Assembly: GCA_019321725.1 (NCBI GenBank)
Contig: JAGSPU010001671.1
Location: 1,116,001 to 1,180,000, forward strand
Direction: 5' to 3'
Source: Paulownia fortunei
Taxonomy: Eukaryota; Streptophyta; Magnoliopsida; Lamiales; Paulowniaceae
Length of the DNA stretch: 64,000 nucleotides
Under the pieces are notes generated by a model. It saw nothing but the letters and a program-made list of their open reading frames with translations, made no database searches and was not told the DNA's origin. Made by a program: the position numbers and the translations under genes. Shown here in pieces: positions 16,795-28,658 of this stretch (position 1 is the stretch's first letter; every line of letters begins with the position of its first letter).

Positions 16795-17581
16795 AAGCTT
16801 TGATGTTTGTCAATTTGCAGATTCTTCCCGCACTTGATTGACACAGCCGAAGTCCCAGCGAAACTAAGCTTAGGTGTTAATATGAATTTTCTTGTTTGAT
16901 ACTCTTGTGGATACATCCAAAAAATTATGAACTAGTTGTATCCTACAGCACATTAAGTATAATATTATCATCAAATTTCTATAAGAGGACTCATATGTAT
17001 GTGAAGATTGCAACAAATGACCTCCCTTTAGCTATAGAAATGTGCAAATCAGAAGTGGAGATCTTGAAAACCAAGAGAAGCAAGAAATGCATCAAAGACA
17101 ACAAACTAAGATTATTAACTAGGCTTAAACCAAGAATTCTAACATGCGCCAATTGCAACTATTATTTGGTATAACTAAAAAAATTATTACAAAGTGCAAC
17201 TAATAACCAGTGTCGCAGGTAAATTTTCTCTTACAGTATTATACTCTTGTTCCACTAATATTATCTGCTCTTACTTTCATTGAAAAAAAATATTATATTT
17301 CCGTTTTTATATGATTAAAAATGAAAAAAGAAAGTAAGTGTGTGTGAAAAATCAATCAACCAACAAACAGAATCACAAAAGAGGCTATAATAATATCTGG
17401 GCCTGCAGCTCTGTTTTCGGATTTGTTTGGACTTAGGCCTACCAAGTTATCAAATACCAACCAACCCCTTTTCTGTGCTGTGTGGTTTGAAATTCTTATC
17501 TACAAGTTTGCAATCTCTCTGTCTCTCCCTACCCCCTCTCTCTCGTTCTATCCGTCTCTCAACTCTAAACTAACACAAACA
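16795..17581. other. intergenic region and promoter/leader of the chloroplast RNA-binding protein gene
   Basis: Holds the 3' UTR of the methyltransferase-like gene and the promoter of the next gene. TGGGCC occurs near 17398, and a CT-rich leader (CTCTCTGTCTCTCCC and similar) fills about 17510-17560, typical of plant nuclear genes for plastid proteins. Confidence 0.5.
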
Positions 17582-19776
17582 ATGACTTCTGCAACTACCC
17601 TTCATCTCAAATTGCTTGAATGTTGTTGTGCCACCACTGTGCCAAGAACTCATTTCACCACCTCCATTTCTAGACCCTCTTGTCCGTCACTCTCTATAAG
17701 GCAAATCCAGTTCTCACCCTCTTCCATTTCACTCAAACCCAAGATTTTGCCTTTCAAGATTGTCCCATTTGTTGCACAGACTTCAGACTGGGCCCAACAA
17801 GAAGAAGAGGAGGAAGAGAAAAATGGGATTGAGTATGAAAGTGATGAGGGAATAGAGGCTAATGCTACCGATTCTTTTGCATGGGAAGGTAAAGAGGAGA
17901 ATGTGGATAGTGATGGTGGAAGTTTGGAAGAAGGGGACGGTGTGGATTCTTATTCTGAGCCGCCAGAGGAGGCCAAGCTCTTTGTTGGAAATTTGCCTTA
18001 TGATGTTGACAGCGAAAAATTGGCTCAACTTTTTGATCAGGCTGGGGTTGTGGAAATTTCTGAGGTATGAAATTTCTATCTTCAAGGTTTATATCCTTTT
18101 TTGTGTATGTGGTGGTGTTGTAACTTTAAAATCAGTTTTTTATCTGCTTAAATTCTCCTCGTCTAGCTCTGACTTTCTAGTTTCTAGCTAGTTTCAATGC
18201 CTGTTGTATGTATGTCCGTGGCCTGTTTTATGTATGTCCTTGGCCCGAGCAATAGGAAGTAGCTAGAAACAACATAGGAAGTCAAAAAAGAACTGAAGGC
18301 TGTAAAGATTTTCTAAGTTTGTCTGTGCATCTTCTTCATTTCATTTTCTGATTTATGAGGTGAGCCTTCAAAATGAAGATGAGGATGCATTTAATCAGGT
18401 GATGTCATTGTAGGTGATTTATAACAGACAAACAGATCAAAGTCGAGGATTTGGATTTGTGACAATGAGTACTGTGGAAGAAGCTGAGAAGGCTGTGGAG
18501 ATGTTCAATCGCTATGTAAGTTGCTTGTTACTTGTTCTTTCCTAGTTTCTAGTCTTTTAAACGGATAGGATTTTCTATTGCAAAACAATGAGGATAAGAT
18601 ACCAGCATTTTATCCTTGTTGACTAAGGCTGGTATTCGAGACTCAGTACTATGTTGCTTGTGCCTAAATGCCATGTGAAGCTAAATTTAACATCTAAAAT
18701 TCTCGATTTTGGTTTTTATACTCATCTTGTCTATGATGTCGGATTTTGAAAGTAAACTTTTGAGATTGTCTCCATTTCAAGTGATTTTGAGTCCCACTAT
18801 GCTTCAGGATATAAATGGAAGACTATTAACAGTAAATAAGGCTGCTCCTCGAGGTTCTCAGCCAGAAAGGATTCCTAGAGTGTATGAGCCTTCCTTCAGA
18901 ATGTATGTTGGTAACTTACCATGGCAAGTGGACAATGCTCGGCTGGAGCAGGTGTTCAGCGAACATGGCAAAGTGGTTGATGCCAGAGTAGTTTATGATC
19001 GGGAGACTGGGCGGTCACGTGGATTTGGCTTTGTTACAATGTCAAGTGAGACAGAACTAAATGACGCCATAGCTGCTCTTGATGGACAGGTAAACTACTA
19101 ATGTGGCCCTCACCATTTGCCTTTTAACTATGGGAATTGAAACTAGGCTCCAAATTTACTTGTGACGCTCCACTATAATTATTTTCCTTGTGTAATTAAT
19201 AATAAATAGTTTAGAGGCGCATATTTTGGAGTGCTAATATCTTTCCCTACTTGTAATCAAAGTTTATACTTAGCCTAAGATTCTGTCCTGCTGTCTATCC
19301 TGACTAAAAAAAAAAAACGGTTAAATTTACAATAATTGTTAATCATTCGTGTTAGCCATAAGCTGTGGAGTTCGATTACTAACAACTCAAGCAGAGTTCA
19401 AATCTGGTTGGTGCTGCAAGTGCTGGAACCATGCATTTGTGAAGTTAATGGAATTCCTAGATTGTCAACTTGTAGTTTGACTGTATTAACAACTTTTCAT
19501 TTTCTTCAAAAACTTTTTCAAATTAGCATGTGAACAAATCTTGATGAGGTGAGGAAACTGCAAAAGTGAAATGCTTGCATTGGAATGGCATACTTGACAG
19601 TTGAATACCTTCAGAGAAACATGGTGAATGTCTGCTTAATCTGATAGACTGTTGTCTGTCAATGAAAAATGTGCATGTATTTATCGCATCATCTGCTGTA
19701 ATTTGCGATGCAGGATTTGGATGGCAGGGCTATTAGAGTTAATGTTGCCGAGGAAAGACCAAGACGTGGCTTCTGA
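17582..19776 (+). CDS. chloroplast RNA-binding protein with two RRMs (cp31/cp29-type ribonucleoprotein)
   Basis: Four exons: 17582-18064, 18414-18515, 18808-19089, 19714-19776; 309 aa. The first ~65 residues are Ser/Thr-rich and poor in acidic residues, as in plastid transit peptides. An acidic segment follows (runs of Glu around 75-80, more Asp/Glu to about 125), then RRM1 (about 131-208; RNP2 LFVGNL, RNP1 RGFGFVTM) and RRM2 (about 226-305; RNP2 MYVGNL, RNP1 RGFGFVTM). Acidic domain plus tandem RRMs is the cp31/cp28/cp29 layout. These stromal proteins stabilise many plastid mRNAs and support C-to-U editing. Phases agree at every junction and the C-terminus ERPRRGF is normal. An upstream TTG-initiated extension at 17423 is leader sequence. 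Confidence 0.92.
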
Positions 19777-20650
19777 TTCAAAATTACTGTTTACTGATCT
19801 ATAATATGTGATTTTTTTGTATTGGTAACTTCCCTTTTTGAGAATTTTTGTCCTTTCAAACTCCATGATCAGATCAAAATCCATAGCATTAGGACATATG
19901 AAGACCAAACAGATGTGAAATTTTCATTTGATGGTTATTTCATAGATGTCAGAGGTATATGTATCAATATGTTGATTTGAGATCACAATTTAAGGACTCA
20001 AATGCAATCATTTCTTTTTTACAGTGGATGGATGATTTTATTGTATGCGACTTGCGGAAAATTCTAGCTCAAACTTGGTTCGGCCAAGCCAACCAGTAAT
20101 ATCACGCCATGTTGGAAATCAGTCTTTTTTATGAAAAATGGCCAAGTTCTCTTACCCAACCAAACCACGGTTAAAAATCACATCTTCTCACACGGGGTCA
20201 GTTTTTAATAATTTTTCTAATCTTTTTAGATTTATAAACACGGTATTATAGATGCTGGTGATGTTAATCGAGCATATATATCTTATTATATATTTACACA
20301 ATCACACACAATATAAGTAATAAGATGTACACTTAATTTGTAGCCGATATGTATCACCAGCGCATCAGTTACAGTAAATAAATCCCAACTGCCGATCTTC
20401 ATGGCCCATTAATTGTAAGAACTCAAAAATTGTATACAGCAACAATTAGGTTTCCAAGAGGAAGTTAAACACAAAGATGGAGTAACCCTTTAATTTTGGT
20501 AAAACTAGTGACTTTTCCAGTTCGCAATTCCTCACGATTCAAGCAATCCTTATTCTAAATTTTAAGTAATGCTAATGCTTAATTAATCACAAATAAGATC
20601 AGCACAATACCCGTTGATGGTACTCAATTATGGGAAGACTAACGCTAACT
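19777..20650. other. intergenic region before tRNA-Phe
   Basis: Contains the 3' UTR of the cp31-like gene, then AT-rich sequence. No coding signal is seen. Confidence 0.5.
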
Positions 20651-20655
20651 GCCGG

Positions 20656-20698
<43 letters not shown>

Positions 20699-20723
20699 GC
20701 GTGTTCGATCCACGCTCACCGCA
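20651..20723 (+). tRNA. tRNA-Phe (anticodon GAA) with an acceptor-stem mismatch
   Basis: A 73-nt sequence with D arm TAGCTCAGTTGGGAGAGC, anticodon loop ACTGAAGAT (anticodon GAA) and T arm GTGTTCGATCCAC matches plant nuclear tRNA-Phe, and there is no intron. The 5' end reads GCCGGGA where the usual sequence is GCGGGGA, so position 3 (C) faces C70 of the 3' strand (CACCGCA). Internal A and B boxes are intact. The first T-run that could stop Pol III is at 20744-20749. It may be functional or a drifting copy. Confidence 0.9.
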
Positions 20724-20743
20724 TTTGCCCCAGAATTTACAAC

Positions 20744-20749
20744 ATTTTT
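20744..20749 (+). terminator. possible Pol III terminator (T6) of tRNA-Phe
   Basis: First run of six T about 20 bp after the tRNA 3' end. The T3 immediately after the gene is too short to terminate well. Confidence 0.4.
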
Positions 20750-21432
20750 TAATTTTTTCACTTATCATGGGTTTTGTTATCTAATTTTCCATCAAACTAG
20801 ACCGGCATTGGACTAAAATACAATTTGAATCCTTCACCAGCCCTGGCGAAATGGCCTTGTATCCACCTCCCTTGGCAATCTGGAAAAATCTACCAGCTCA
20901 AAATGCAGGATCTTTCAAGCAAATTTATGGACTTTATGCAGGCAAGAAAAACATAGAGAAAACCCTTTTTTTCCAATTAAGCACCTGTTTTGCTACAAAT
21001 TACATCATTTCGCCAAAAATGAATGTTTCGATGGTCTGTTAAAAATGAATGAACTCATTCAACTGTACATGTTATCCTCCGCTGCACACCTATGTGTTAT
21101 ACTGACATATGACTAACAAAGGCAATTTTCACAGAAGACTTACAAGGAAAACAGCAACATCCCCATGAACTTATCAAAATTGGGGGCGGTTACCAAAATG
21201 CTAAGTTCTCAATGACTTCCAACAATCACAAATGTAAGTGTCATCAATTACTTTGGAGTTTGGAGCAAAGATACAAGCACGTTACCTCTTTCCATGCCTT
21301 CGAAAAGGCTGCTTTGGTAGACACATTTTCAGGCTTCTTTGTGGTATATAATCATTGTAAAATAACAGGCTGTAAGGAAAAATCTGAGAGACTCCAGCAG
21401 AATAAAAAAGAACCTTGGTTGATTGTCAATCT
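20750..21432. other. region 3' of the GATA-NET gene
   Basis: Probably includes the 3' UTR of the minus-strand GATA-NET gene near its right end. ORFs at 20851 and 21212 on the plus strand have no family features. Confidence 0.4.
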
Positions 21433-22075
21433 TCATGGACTGCTAGCTTGGATGGTTGTAATGTAGAAATACAATCTCCATAGTGTAACTTTGTCCTACA
21501 GAATCACCACAAACCTTTTGAAATAAGCTTCTAGAAACTAGTTCAAACTTAACAAGCAAAACAAATTAACTTTCTGTGCTTCTACCACTTCATCCAGATC
21601 AACATGCACTTCATCACAAGAATATTTCTCTGATGGCTTAGTATGCCCAATAATTTCCATGACACGGTCAAGATTTCTGGGCGGTAACTTCTGAATTAAT
21701 TTACGAAGCTGTTGCTTCTCAGAAAGGGTCATTGGCCTGTTGGAGAAAATTAAGATTTGTGAAGTAGGTCTATCATTCTTAAGAGAAGATTTTGGAAAGT
21801 AAGAAATTTCCATAAACTACAGAAAGCAGAATTTGAAGCCCAACAATTTAGGCTGTGCTTGCTTGTTTCATCTATGAAAAAAATAAAATCTAAGATATTG
21901 TTTAATAGTGAGTGTTTTTTCAAAAAAATTCAAAATATATTTTCCCATTTTCAACAAATATTCACACATCCAAACATATTTTCATAAAAAACATATCACA
22001 TCAATTATAATCATTACACTTTTGTTCTCATCTACATACAATTTCAAAACATATTCCATATCCCAATATATTTTT

Positions 22076-22111
<36 letters not shown>

Positions 22112-25100
22112 ATCAACTATACTTAATAAACTTTCATCTCACATCCAAACATAATCTCGAAACTCATTCTTCTTTCTTGAAAATTATTTTTTCTCACTAT
22201 TCTCTTTAAAAAAAAATTCTCTGCAATGAAACATGAAGCAGTCACACCCTTAACAGCCCAACTCCCAATTCCCAAAATAAATACCGACTACAAACCCTTG
22301 GTAGGTTGATGGCAGACCTGTGTGAATTTCATTCCAAGGAAGAACAGGAAGTGCTTAGAGAAGAAACAAACTGACAAGATGGCAAAATTAGATTCCAAAA
22401 CCTTGGAAGCAGCAACAGAATAACAACTCATGATGATACCAAGAGCAATAATCAACTAACTATCTTCCATATTCGAGCACAGTACATAAGAGATACCTGC
22501 AACTGGTCATTAAAATATTCAGAAGTTCTTCAAGCTTCTGCTCCATGTAATGTAACTGTCGAATAGATTTAAAAAGGGATTCATAAGCAATCTTGTAAGT
22601 GGTGTTAATTGCTAATGATATGACTATTCACTCATACATAAATTGGAAGAAGCTAGTTCCTTTTGTACAAGTACCGTGGCAGAAAATTCATTGGAATGGT
22701 TCTTCATAAGTTCCTCAACCTTAGTGGTATCATTCTCTAAAAGAAACCGCAAATCATCATCAATCTGAGAAAGGAAGAGATAAAATGAGCAACTTCCCAT
22801 CAGTATGATTTTGGATCACGTGAAACCTGTTATAAAGCACTGTTTCATTGTCCATGGTAAACTATAATATATATATATATATATATACATTATCTACAGC
22901 AGACCCAGAACTAGGGACAAGTTTGAGCTTGAGTTATTAGTTATAGAGGCATTTTTTAACGAGGAACTAACACGATGATTTGTATGACTCTAGGGGATTT
23001 GTAATAACTGCATTGTTTCATTAAATTAACATATCTACTATTTAATTTCATAGTACAATTCCTTGTAATACATATGCAAAGACAAGAATATGCAAAAATA
23101 TTTGATTTTGCAATACAAGCAAAAACATGCATTGAGTAAATTAGTATAGTAATTGGAATTTGGAATCAAGACAAGTGGGCAGATTGGATAGTGATATATT
23201 GAGCCAAATCTAATTTACTACAGTATCATTTTGCGTCTTTCCTTTTTGCATGTGTTGGGGGGGGGGGGGGGGGGTCCGTGGATATCTACAATAGCCAACC
23301 CCCACCGGGCCATGCCCACAGGGATCATTCCCTGCCTCTAAGTCATGGCATTTGTTTTCTGACAACATTGATTTCTTTACAGATCTAAAATTCAGCTCAA
23401 GGACAGGAAATATGGACACACCCATCAACTCTCCTACACACATACAGACACACATGGAGGACAAGTATGTTATCCTTACCTCTGCACTTTCTTTGCCAGT
23501 TCCAATATCAGAATTCATAATTGATCCACTCTTCAGATTCTTTGCATATCTAAGTCCACAGGCATTGCAAAGAGACTGGAAAAATGTGCACATTAGAAGA
23601 CAATTAGGCTTTGTAAATGATCACTCTAATAAATGAATTAATAAATGATAATAACAATATCTTCATGAGAACTATTCAATAGTTTTTCATACCTGATCAT
23701 ATGTTCACTTCACTTTGACGATGAAAATCTAATAGTATTAACTATTCAGTAGTTTTTCAGTGTGCATAGCCAATTTGTATTTTTATTTATCAAATTCGTG
23801 AGAGGATATTGCACAGTAAATCAGAGAATGACAAGAAAAAGAGTGCAGTGTCATACGTCATATAATTAGTTCACAAATAAGATTAAATAGATTTTATGTC
23901 TGATTTTGTAGTAGTAACGGTGTGTAAAATTCTGAAATCGCATCCTCCCTATACTTCACAACTTGTAGTGTGCTTCAATAAAAAGGTCGAGTGATGAGAT
24001 GTGATCTCTGTTCACAGAGCGACCCAGAGCTCATGACGTACTAGTTCATTTGTACAATGGAAATGGCATTGAAAAGACAAGAAAGCAAGTTTAACTTGAA
24101 AAGCTACTTCCATTATTCAAAGCAATATATTCTGTAGTAACGGTGTGTAAAATTCTGAAATCGCATCCTCCCTATACTTCACAACTTGTAGTGTGCTTCA
24201 ATAAAAAGGTCGAGTGATGAGATGTGATCTCTGTTCACAGAGCGACCCAGAGCTCATGACGTACTAGTTCATTTGTACAATGGAAATGGCATTGAAAAGA
24301 CAAGAAAGCAAGTTTAACTTGAAAAGCTACTTCCATTATTCAAAGCAATATATTCTGTAGCAGAGCAGACATTCTGCTTCTGTACAACTACATCCTAAAG
24401 GAGATAGAAGCCTTTTGGTGTCCGAGACATAACACTTTGTGGAGGTGATAAATGTAACAATTTTTAATTTGATTAAGAAGCATCTTAAGTTAAGTGTATT
24501 TACGCGGAACTATAAATAGTGAAGGAAAGTCATTAGTTTCACTGAATTGCTAAGGTTTCTCCCTTCATCATAATTTCCCCCTCTCCCTAGCTTATTAACT
24601 GTTAGATTTTCTATATGCCAATACCTATATCCATATGGAAAAACCCAACATCTGTAAAACTATCTGCCACAAGGTAAAAACACAACTACTGATCACAAAC
24701 CATGGTTCCATCAGGAGCAGGTCTCCACTGAGGGGTACTAGTTGTATGGCACTGGATGCATTTCTTCACGACATCATCAGATAATTCTTTTCCTGGTACA
24801 GCCAGATGCATATGTTCACTTTCTAAATCCTGTATATGAAAAGGTAAAACAAGAGCAAATGAATTTATGACAACAAGATCTTGACCTCCAAATGTATACT
24901 AAGATATGGAAGCGGACATGTATGCCTCAATGTCGCTAAATCTAAAACGCAATGATATAGTTAGCAGATTAACACAAATTAATCTTGGGGATGAACAAAA
25001 ATGGGAAATTTTCAGGTACACAAAATGACTGAGATACCAACAAATACAGCATCAGAGTCAATAAATGTAAACCACAGTTAGGGCAACACTAAGACATGAC

Positions 25101-26454
25101 AAGACTCCCTAAGAACCTCCAATTAATAGCCAGCAAGCAATAGTTTAAACAAGACCTCTTCTGTAAAAATGTTGTCACCCTCTGTTTCCAATCAGACCAG
25201 CAATTTTTTTAAGAATGCATCTGAAAAGATAGTCTTGGGAAGGCTGTTTGCATTCAAATCAACTAAAAATTCTCAAGGACGTAATAATGACAAATACCTG
25301 TCCCAGTGAACAAGACAAAACAATTTGGAAGGTTAGTTTTAGCCAATCCAGCCTCCAATTTGTAATAGGACCAGCTTGTATAGGCCTTGATCTGAGTTCC
25401 AATTACCCAGATCTTTCATGTTTTCCCTTCTGTTGGCATTTCTCCATTCAACCCTGCCTCTTTCCTCCCTTCAACACTTCCCTATAAGACTATAACCATT
25501 TCTTTTTTGCACTTCTTTTTTTTCGGTGGCATGGAGTGGGGCAAGAAATTATGCATTCAAAAAGGAAAAGTACAGCATGCCTTTACATTTCTTTAGTTGT
25601 TGCAATGATATGGTTCACGACATGAAAAGAGTATGTTGTATAGCTTAAAAACTACCACATGAAACCTCAGTTTCTCACGAACCTCACCACCATACAAAGT
25701 AGTATGTAGGGAGATGCTCACCGAACATGCGGGTAATACTTTGAGCTTCTTGTGAGGGTGCTGTGGTTGATCAGCCTTGCATGTTGAGGCATCCAAGCTT
25801 AAAAGACTTTCTTTGCATCTCAAACATGATCGTATTCGACAAACAGAAAGAACAGGATCTATCATCTGATATCAAAAACAAAACATCATGCAAAAGCACA
25901 AAAGGGAGAGAAAGAGAAGGTTAAACAACTTTCAACAAACTAATCACAAATGGATATACTTTTTTACAGTTTTCAGCTTCGTGCACAGCCCAGTGCATGA
26001 ACCTAACTTACTTAAACAGATATCCCAGAAACAAATTTTGTAGGACAATCATGCCCTTAGGAGTGATCTCATATCAGTAGGACAGAGATAAAGCTTATTT
26101 GATGATTACCTCATCTACCTCCTGAGTAAGAGTAAAAACACTCTGCCGAAGCAGTGATTTTAATCTTTCCTTTTTGAACTCTGATAGTAGAGCTCCTATT
26201 CCATTAGAAAACAATGAAGTAGAACCACTAATACCATTATTTTCTTTGGTTCTGCAACAATTCTTAGTTGACCCTTTTTCTTTGCCCACTTCATGAAGGT
26301 TTTCACCTAAGTGAGAAATTGGATGAGAAAAAGGCAAAAGACCTTCATCTTGATACAGTAATTCTGCCGCCTCACTTGTATAGAAACCAAAGAAGTCTGG
26401 TCCAACTTTATTGGTTTCCCCATAAGCAGTCAGATCCCTAGAATTTTCTGACAT
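21433..26454 (-). CDS. GATA-type zinc-finger protein with a C-terminal NET (BET extra-terminal) domain
   Basis: Eight coding exons on the minus strand: 26454-26110, 25865-25722, 24829-24701, 23575-23480, 22764-22675, 22555-22497, 21736-21586, 21495-21433; 358 aa. The N-terminus has no recognised domain (includes GPDFFGFYTSEAAELL). The GATA finger is split over exons 3-4: C187-x2-C190-x18-C209-x2-C212 with TSTPQWR and SLCNACGLRY, the plant spacing. A short acidic, coiled segment (LHYMEQKLEELLNIL) precedes RPMTLSEKQQLRKLIQKLP...DEVHVDLDEV (from 288), continued in the last exon as DKVTLWRLYFYI; together these make a NET domain, as follows the bromodomain in BET/GTE proteins. No bromodomain is present. 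A nuclear DNA-binding and chromatin-adaptor role is inferred. CTGCAG/AGTTTG 21 nt before the ATG is probably an acceptor, implying an upstream non-coding exon. Without the splice at 21586 the frame runs on to 21538 and loses the last NET helix. Confidence 0.85.
22079..22108. repeat. (TA)n microsatellite in a GATA-NET intron
   Basis: About fourteen TA units inside the intron between exons 6 and 7. The surrounding 21850-22230 is AT-rich with MITE-like composition, but clear terminal repeats were not found. Confidence 0.85.
22866..22888. repeat. (TA)n microsatellite in a GATA-NET intron
   Basis: About ten TA units in the intron between exons 4 and 5. Confidence 0.85.
23257..23274. repeat. G18 homopolymer in a GATA-NET intron
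   Basis: Eighteen consecutive G on the plus strand, about 200 bp downstream of exon 4 in the transcript direction. It could form a G-quadruplex on the non-template strand; exact length is uncertain. Confidence 0.85.
23911..24356. repeat. perfect 223-bp tandem duplication in a GATA-NET intron
   Basis: Copies 23911-24133 and 24134-24356 are identical by eye over all 223 bases. Both begin GTAGTAACGGTGTGTAAAAT and end CAAAGCAATATATTCT, and a third GTAG follows at 24357. They lie in the intron between exons 3 and 4 and do not touch splice sites. The identity implies a very recent duplication or an assembly artefact. Confidence 0.95.
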
Positions 26455-26868
26455 AACAACAAACTCTGCAGCAGAAAATAGTTGTATATTAACACGAAGG
26501 ACGGTGGATATAACGGAAAACTCAAGCCTCGGCAAAAAATTGAACTCAACATGTATGAGCACAAGTATACGAGTGAATGTTGTGCACATACATAGAACAC
26601 ACTTAGAACTCAGTGCAAGGCCTCCACTTCTCAAATGTAACATTAGTCTACAAAATGTTAAGCATAATGAAATTACAAGAATAACATAAGTTCTTTTTGA
26701 AGCATCTCATACGCAATATAAGCAAATTGCATCTATCTTGTAAGCCTTAATGTTTCCAAGGAAGTAAGATCTGCAGTTTCAATTATTAAATCCTCTATCC
26801 ATCTCAATTTGAATATTCGTTGATATCACAATTTAGATGAGAATTGGAAAGTTCAAAATTTTGGGAAA
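26455..26868. other. 5' side of the GATA-NET gene
   Basis: On the minus strand this lies just upstream of the start codon. It includes a likely 3' splice site near 26475 and is otherwise AT-rich. No upstream coding exon is seen here. Confidence 0.4.
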
Positions 26869-27582
26869 TTAGGCCTTCTATGATTTTCATCTCAATTGGA
26901 TTTTTCCCACTTTTTACTATTCCAAATGCATAAATCATATTTGTTTAACCCAATCTCATTAGAAATGTCACAATTTATTTTCTCATTTTCCCATCAAAAA
27001 CACTTCCCAACACTATCCTATATTACAACACTGGAACTCACAACTACCACATATCTACATAATATATTTATATTTTTAAACATCATTAATACAATAGGAC
27101 CCACTACATACAAATCATCCTAATAAACTATCATATCCAAGCTAAATATTCAAAATAGATCCTACCACTACCAATTTCATCTAATTAATATACTAATATT
27201 TTCAAGCAACATCATAGTAGAACCCACCACCTACAAATCATTCTAATAATTATGATACATAAACTAAATATTCAAGTGGACCCCACACTATTAATTTCAT
27301 CTAATTAATATATTATTATTTTCAAACATTATAATTTCAGTAAAACTCACCACTTACATATCATCCCAATAAATTATCATTTTATCACATTTGTCCATAG
27401 AAAAACATTAAAAAAACATACTAAACGAAACATATTCTCATTCTACACATAAATTTTTCATCGGAATTCATATAACAAAACATCTTCATTTTCCATGCAA
27501 ATTCCAATAAGAAGTTAAAAACCCATCTCAACAAAATGGAAATGAGAATTCCCATTGATATAAAAACCATACAAGACCTTAA
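26869..27582 (+). mobile_element. putative 0.71-kb non-autonomous DNA transposon, copy 1
   Basis: Aligns over its whole length with the reverse complement of 33291-34002. Shared blocks include TTAGGCCTT at the start, ATGCATAAATCATATTT, TTCATCTAATTAATATA..TATTTTCAA (repeated), CATAGAAAAACATT, AATTCATATAAC and AAACCATAC near the end. The ends are imperfect inverted repeats (TTAGGCCTTGTTTG-like and, reversed, TTAAGGTCTTGTATGG). The middle holds about three diverged direct repeats of roughly 110 bp. There is no coding capacity. Superfamily unknown; hAT-like is possible. No clear target-site duplication was found. Confidence 0.7.
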
Positions 27583-27836
27583 CTAAAAAATATTCATTCG
27601 TGAGAGTTATCAACATTCACATCATTGCTATAAGCAAGCAAAGGGTAATTTCGAAAGACAAATTCAAAAAAGAAAGATTATCTATGAACTAAGAAAGTAT
27701 TAGCTCTAATATTTTCTCAAGACTAGGGCGAACAGGATTGAGAAAGCACGAAGCACAAGCATCTTCCAAGCCTCGTCAACACCCCCACCCCCCTCTCCAA
27801 CACAAATTCAAAAGCACATATTAGAATACAAACTTA
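27583..27836. other. spacer between two repeat elements
   Basis: AT-rich; a C-rich stretch at about 27780-27800 (ACCCCCACCCCCC). Nothing else is seen. Confidence 0.5.
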
Positions 27837-28130
27837 TAGGGGTGTGCACAGTTCAATTTACCGCTCGAACCATACTGATATTTGGTTTTCATTTTTTCAA
27901 AACTTCAATATTCAATTCAATATCAATTTTGGGGTTCGATTTACCTTATCAAATTGAATACGGCTTTTTTTTCAATTTTTTATAATTTTTTCTTTTTGTT
28001 TTAAAAATTAATAATATAAGTGATAAGGCCCGATCAAGTACACACACTAATACCGTGTTGAAGACACTAACATCAAAGCCTAAAGTTGCTTCGCTCCCTC
28101 TTTCAAGTTTCAAGCACCTCAGACCACCCT

Positions 28131-28164
28131 CACCTCACCTCACCTCACCTCACCTCACCTCACC
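28131..28164. repeat. (CACCT)n microsatellite
   Basis: Nearly seven uninterrupted CACCT units followed by Pro-type codons (CCGCCACCACCG). Units are too short and spacerless to be a CRISPR array. Confidence 0.95.
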
Positions 28165-28409
28165 AGTCACCGCCACCACCGTCTGCCACTACTCCAGCAC
28201 AATTGACCCGCCGGCCACCATCCATGTTCTCATCTCACTTTAATTTACCGCCTTAGGAAAATTTCATTTCTCGTCACAACAACCAACATCACGCCTCAGC
28301 AGCTGCCATTATCAACCCTCCATGTGCCCACCAAAGATGAATTAAGTTTCGATTGACTCAAAAATCAGTGTTGCCCAAACATTCCCAATCTCGAAAACCC
28401 TAGCTAAAT

Positions 28410-28658
28410 GTTTTGAAAGAGGTCCAACTGTTTCTTGAAGCAAATCCTGCTGAAATAGTCACCATAATAATTGAAGATTACGTTACATCTCCTAATGGCC
28501 TGATAAAGGCTTTTAATGCGTCTAGGTTGAAGAAATTCTCATTTCCAATAGTTCAAATGCCAAATATGGTGGAAAATGGCCAATAGTTGACCAAAACAGT
28601 AGTCTTCACTTCTAAAGCTTCTAGGGAATCTTCAAAAGGCATTACGTATGAAATATGA
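28410..28658 (+). pseudogene. broken fragment of a PI-PLC X domain-containing protein gene
   Basis: From 28410 the frame reads LKEVQLFLEANPAEIV, then TIIIEDYVTSPNGLIKAF and LKKFSFPIVQMP, which matches plant secreted or GPI-anchored PI-PLC X domain-containing proteins (family motif 'EDYVTSPxGLxKxF'). After MP the frame slips one base to YGGKWPIVD, then slips again with loss of about ten codons to VVFTSKASRESSKGITYE before a stop at 28656. Roughly 85 residues of one domain remain, with two frame breaks and no upstream or downstream exons. It sits inside the 27837-28963 element, suggesting capture and decay. Confidence 0.8.

Noticed and set aside
17423..17581. Upstream extension of the chloroplast RNA-binding protein
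   Set aside because: It begins at TTG, not ATG, and covers promoter and CT-rich leader; the transit peptide starts at 17582.
21538..21585. Unspliced C-terminus of the GATA-NET protein (VEAQKVNLFCLLSLN)
   Set aside because: It cuts the NET domain before its last helix; a consensus donor at 21585 and the exon at 21495-21433 restore TLWRLYFYI.
28131..28164. Short regular repeats resembling an array
   Set aside because: CACCT pentamers without spacers in a plant nuclear genome are a microsatellite, not CRISPR.
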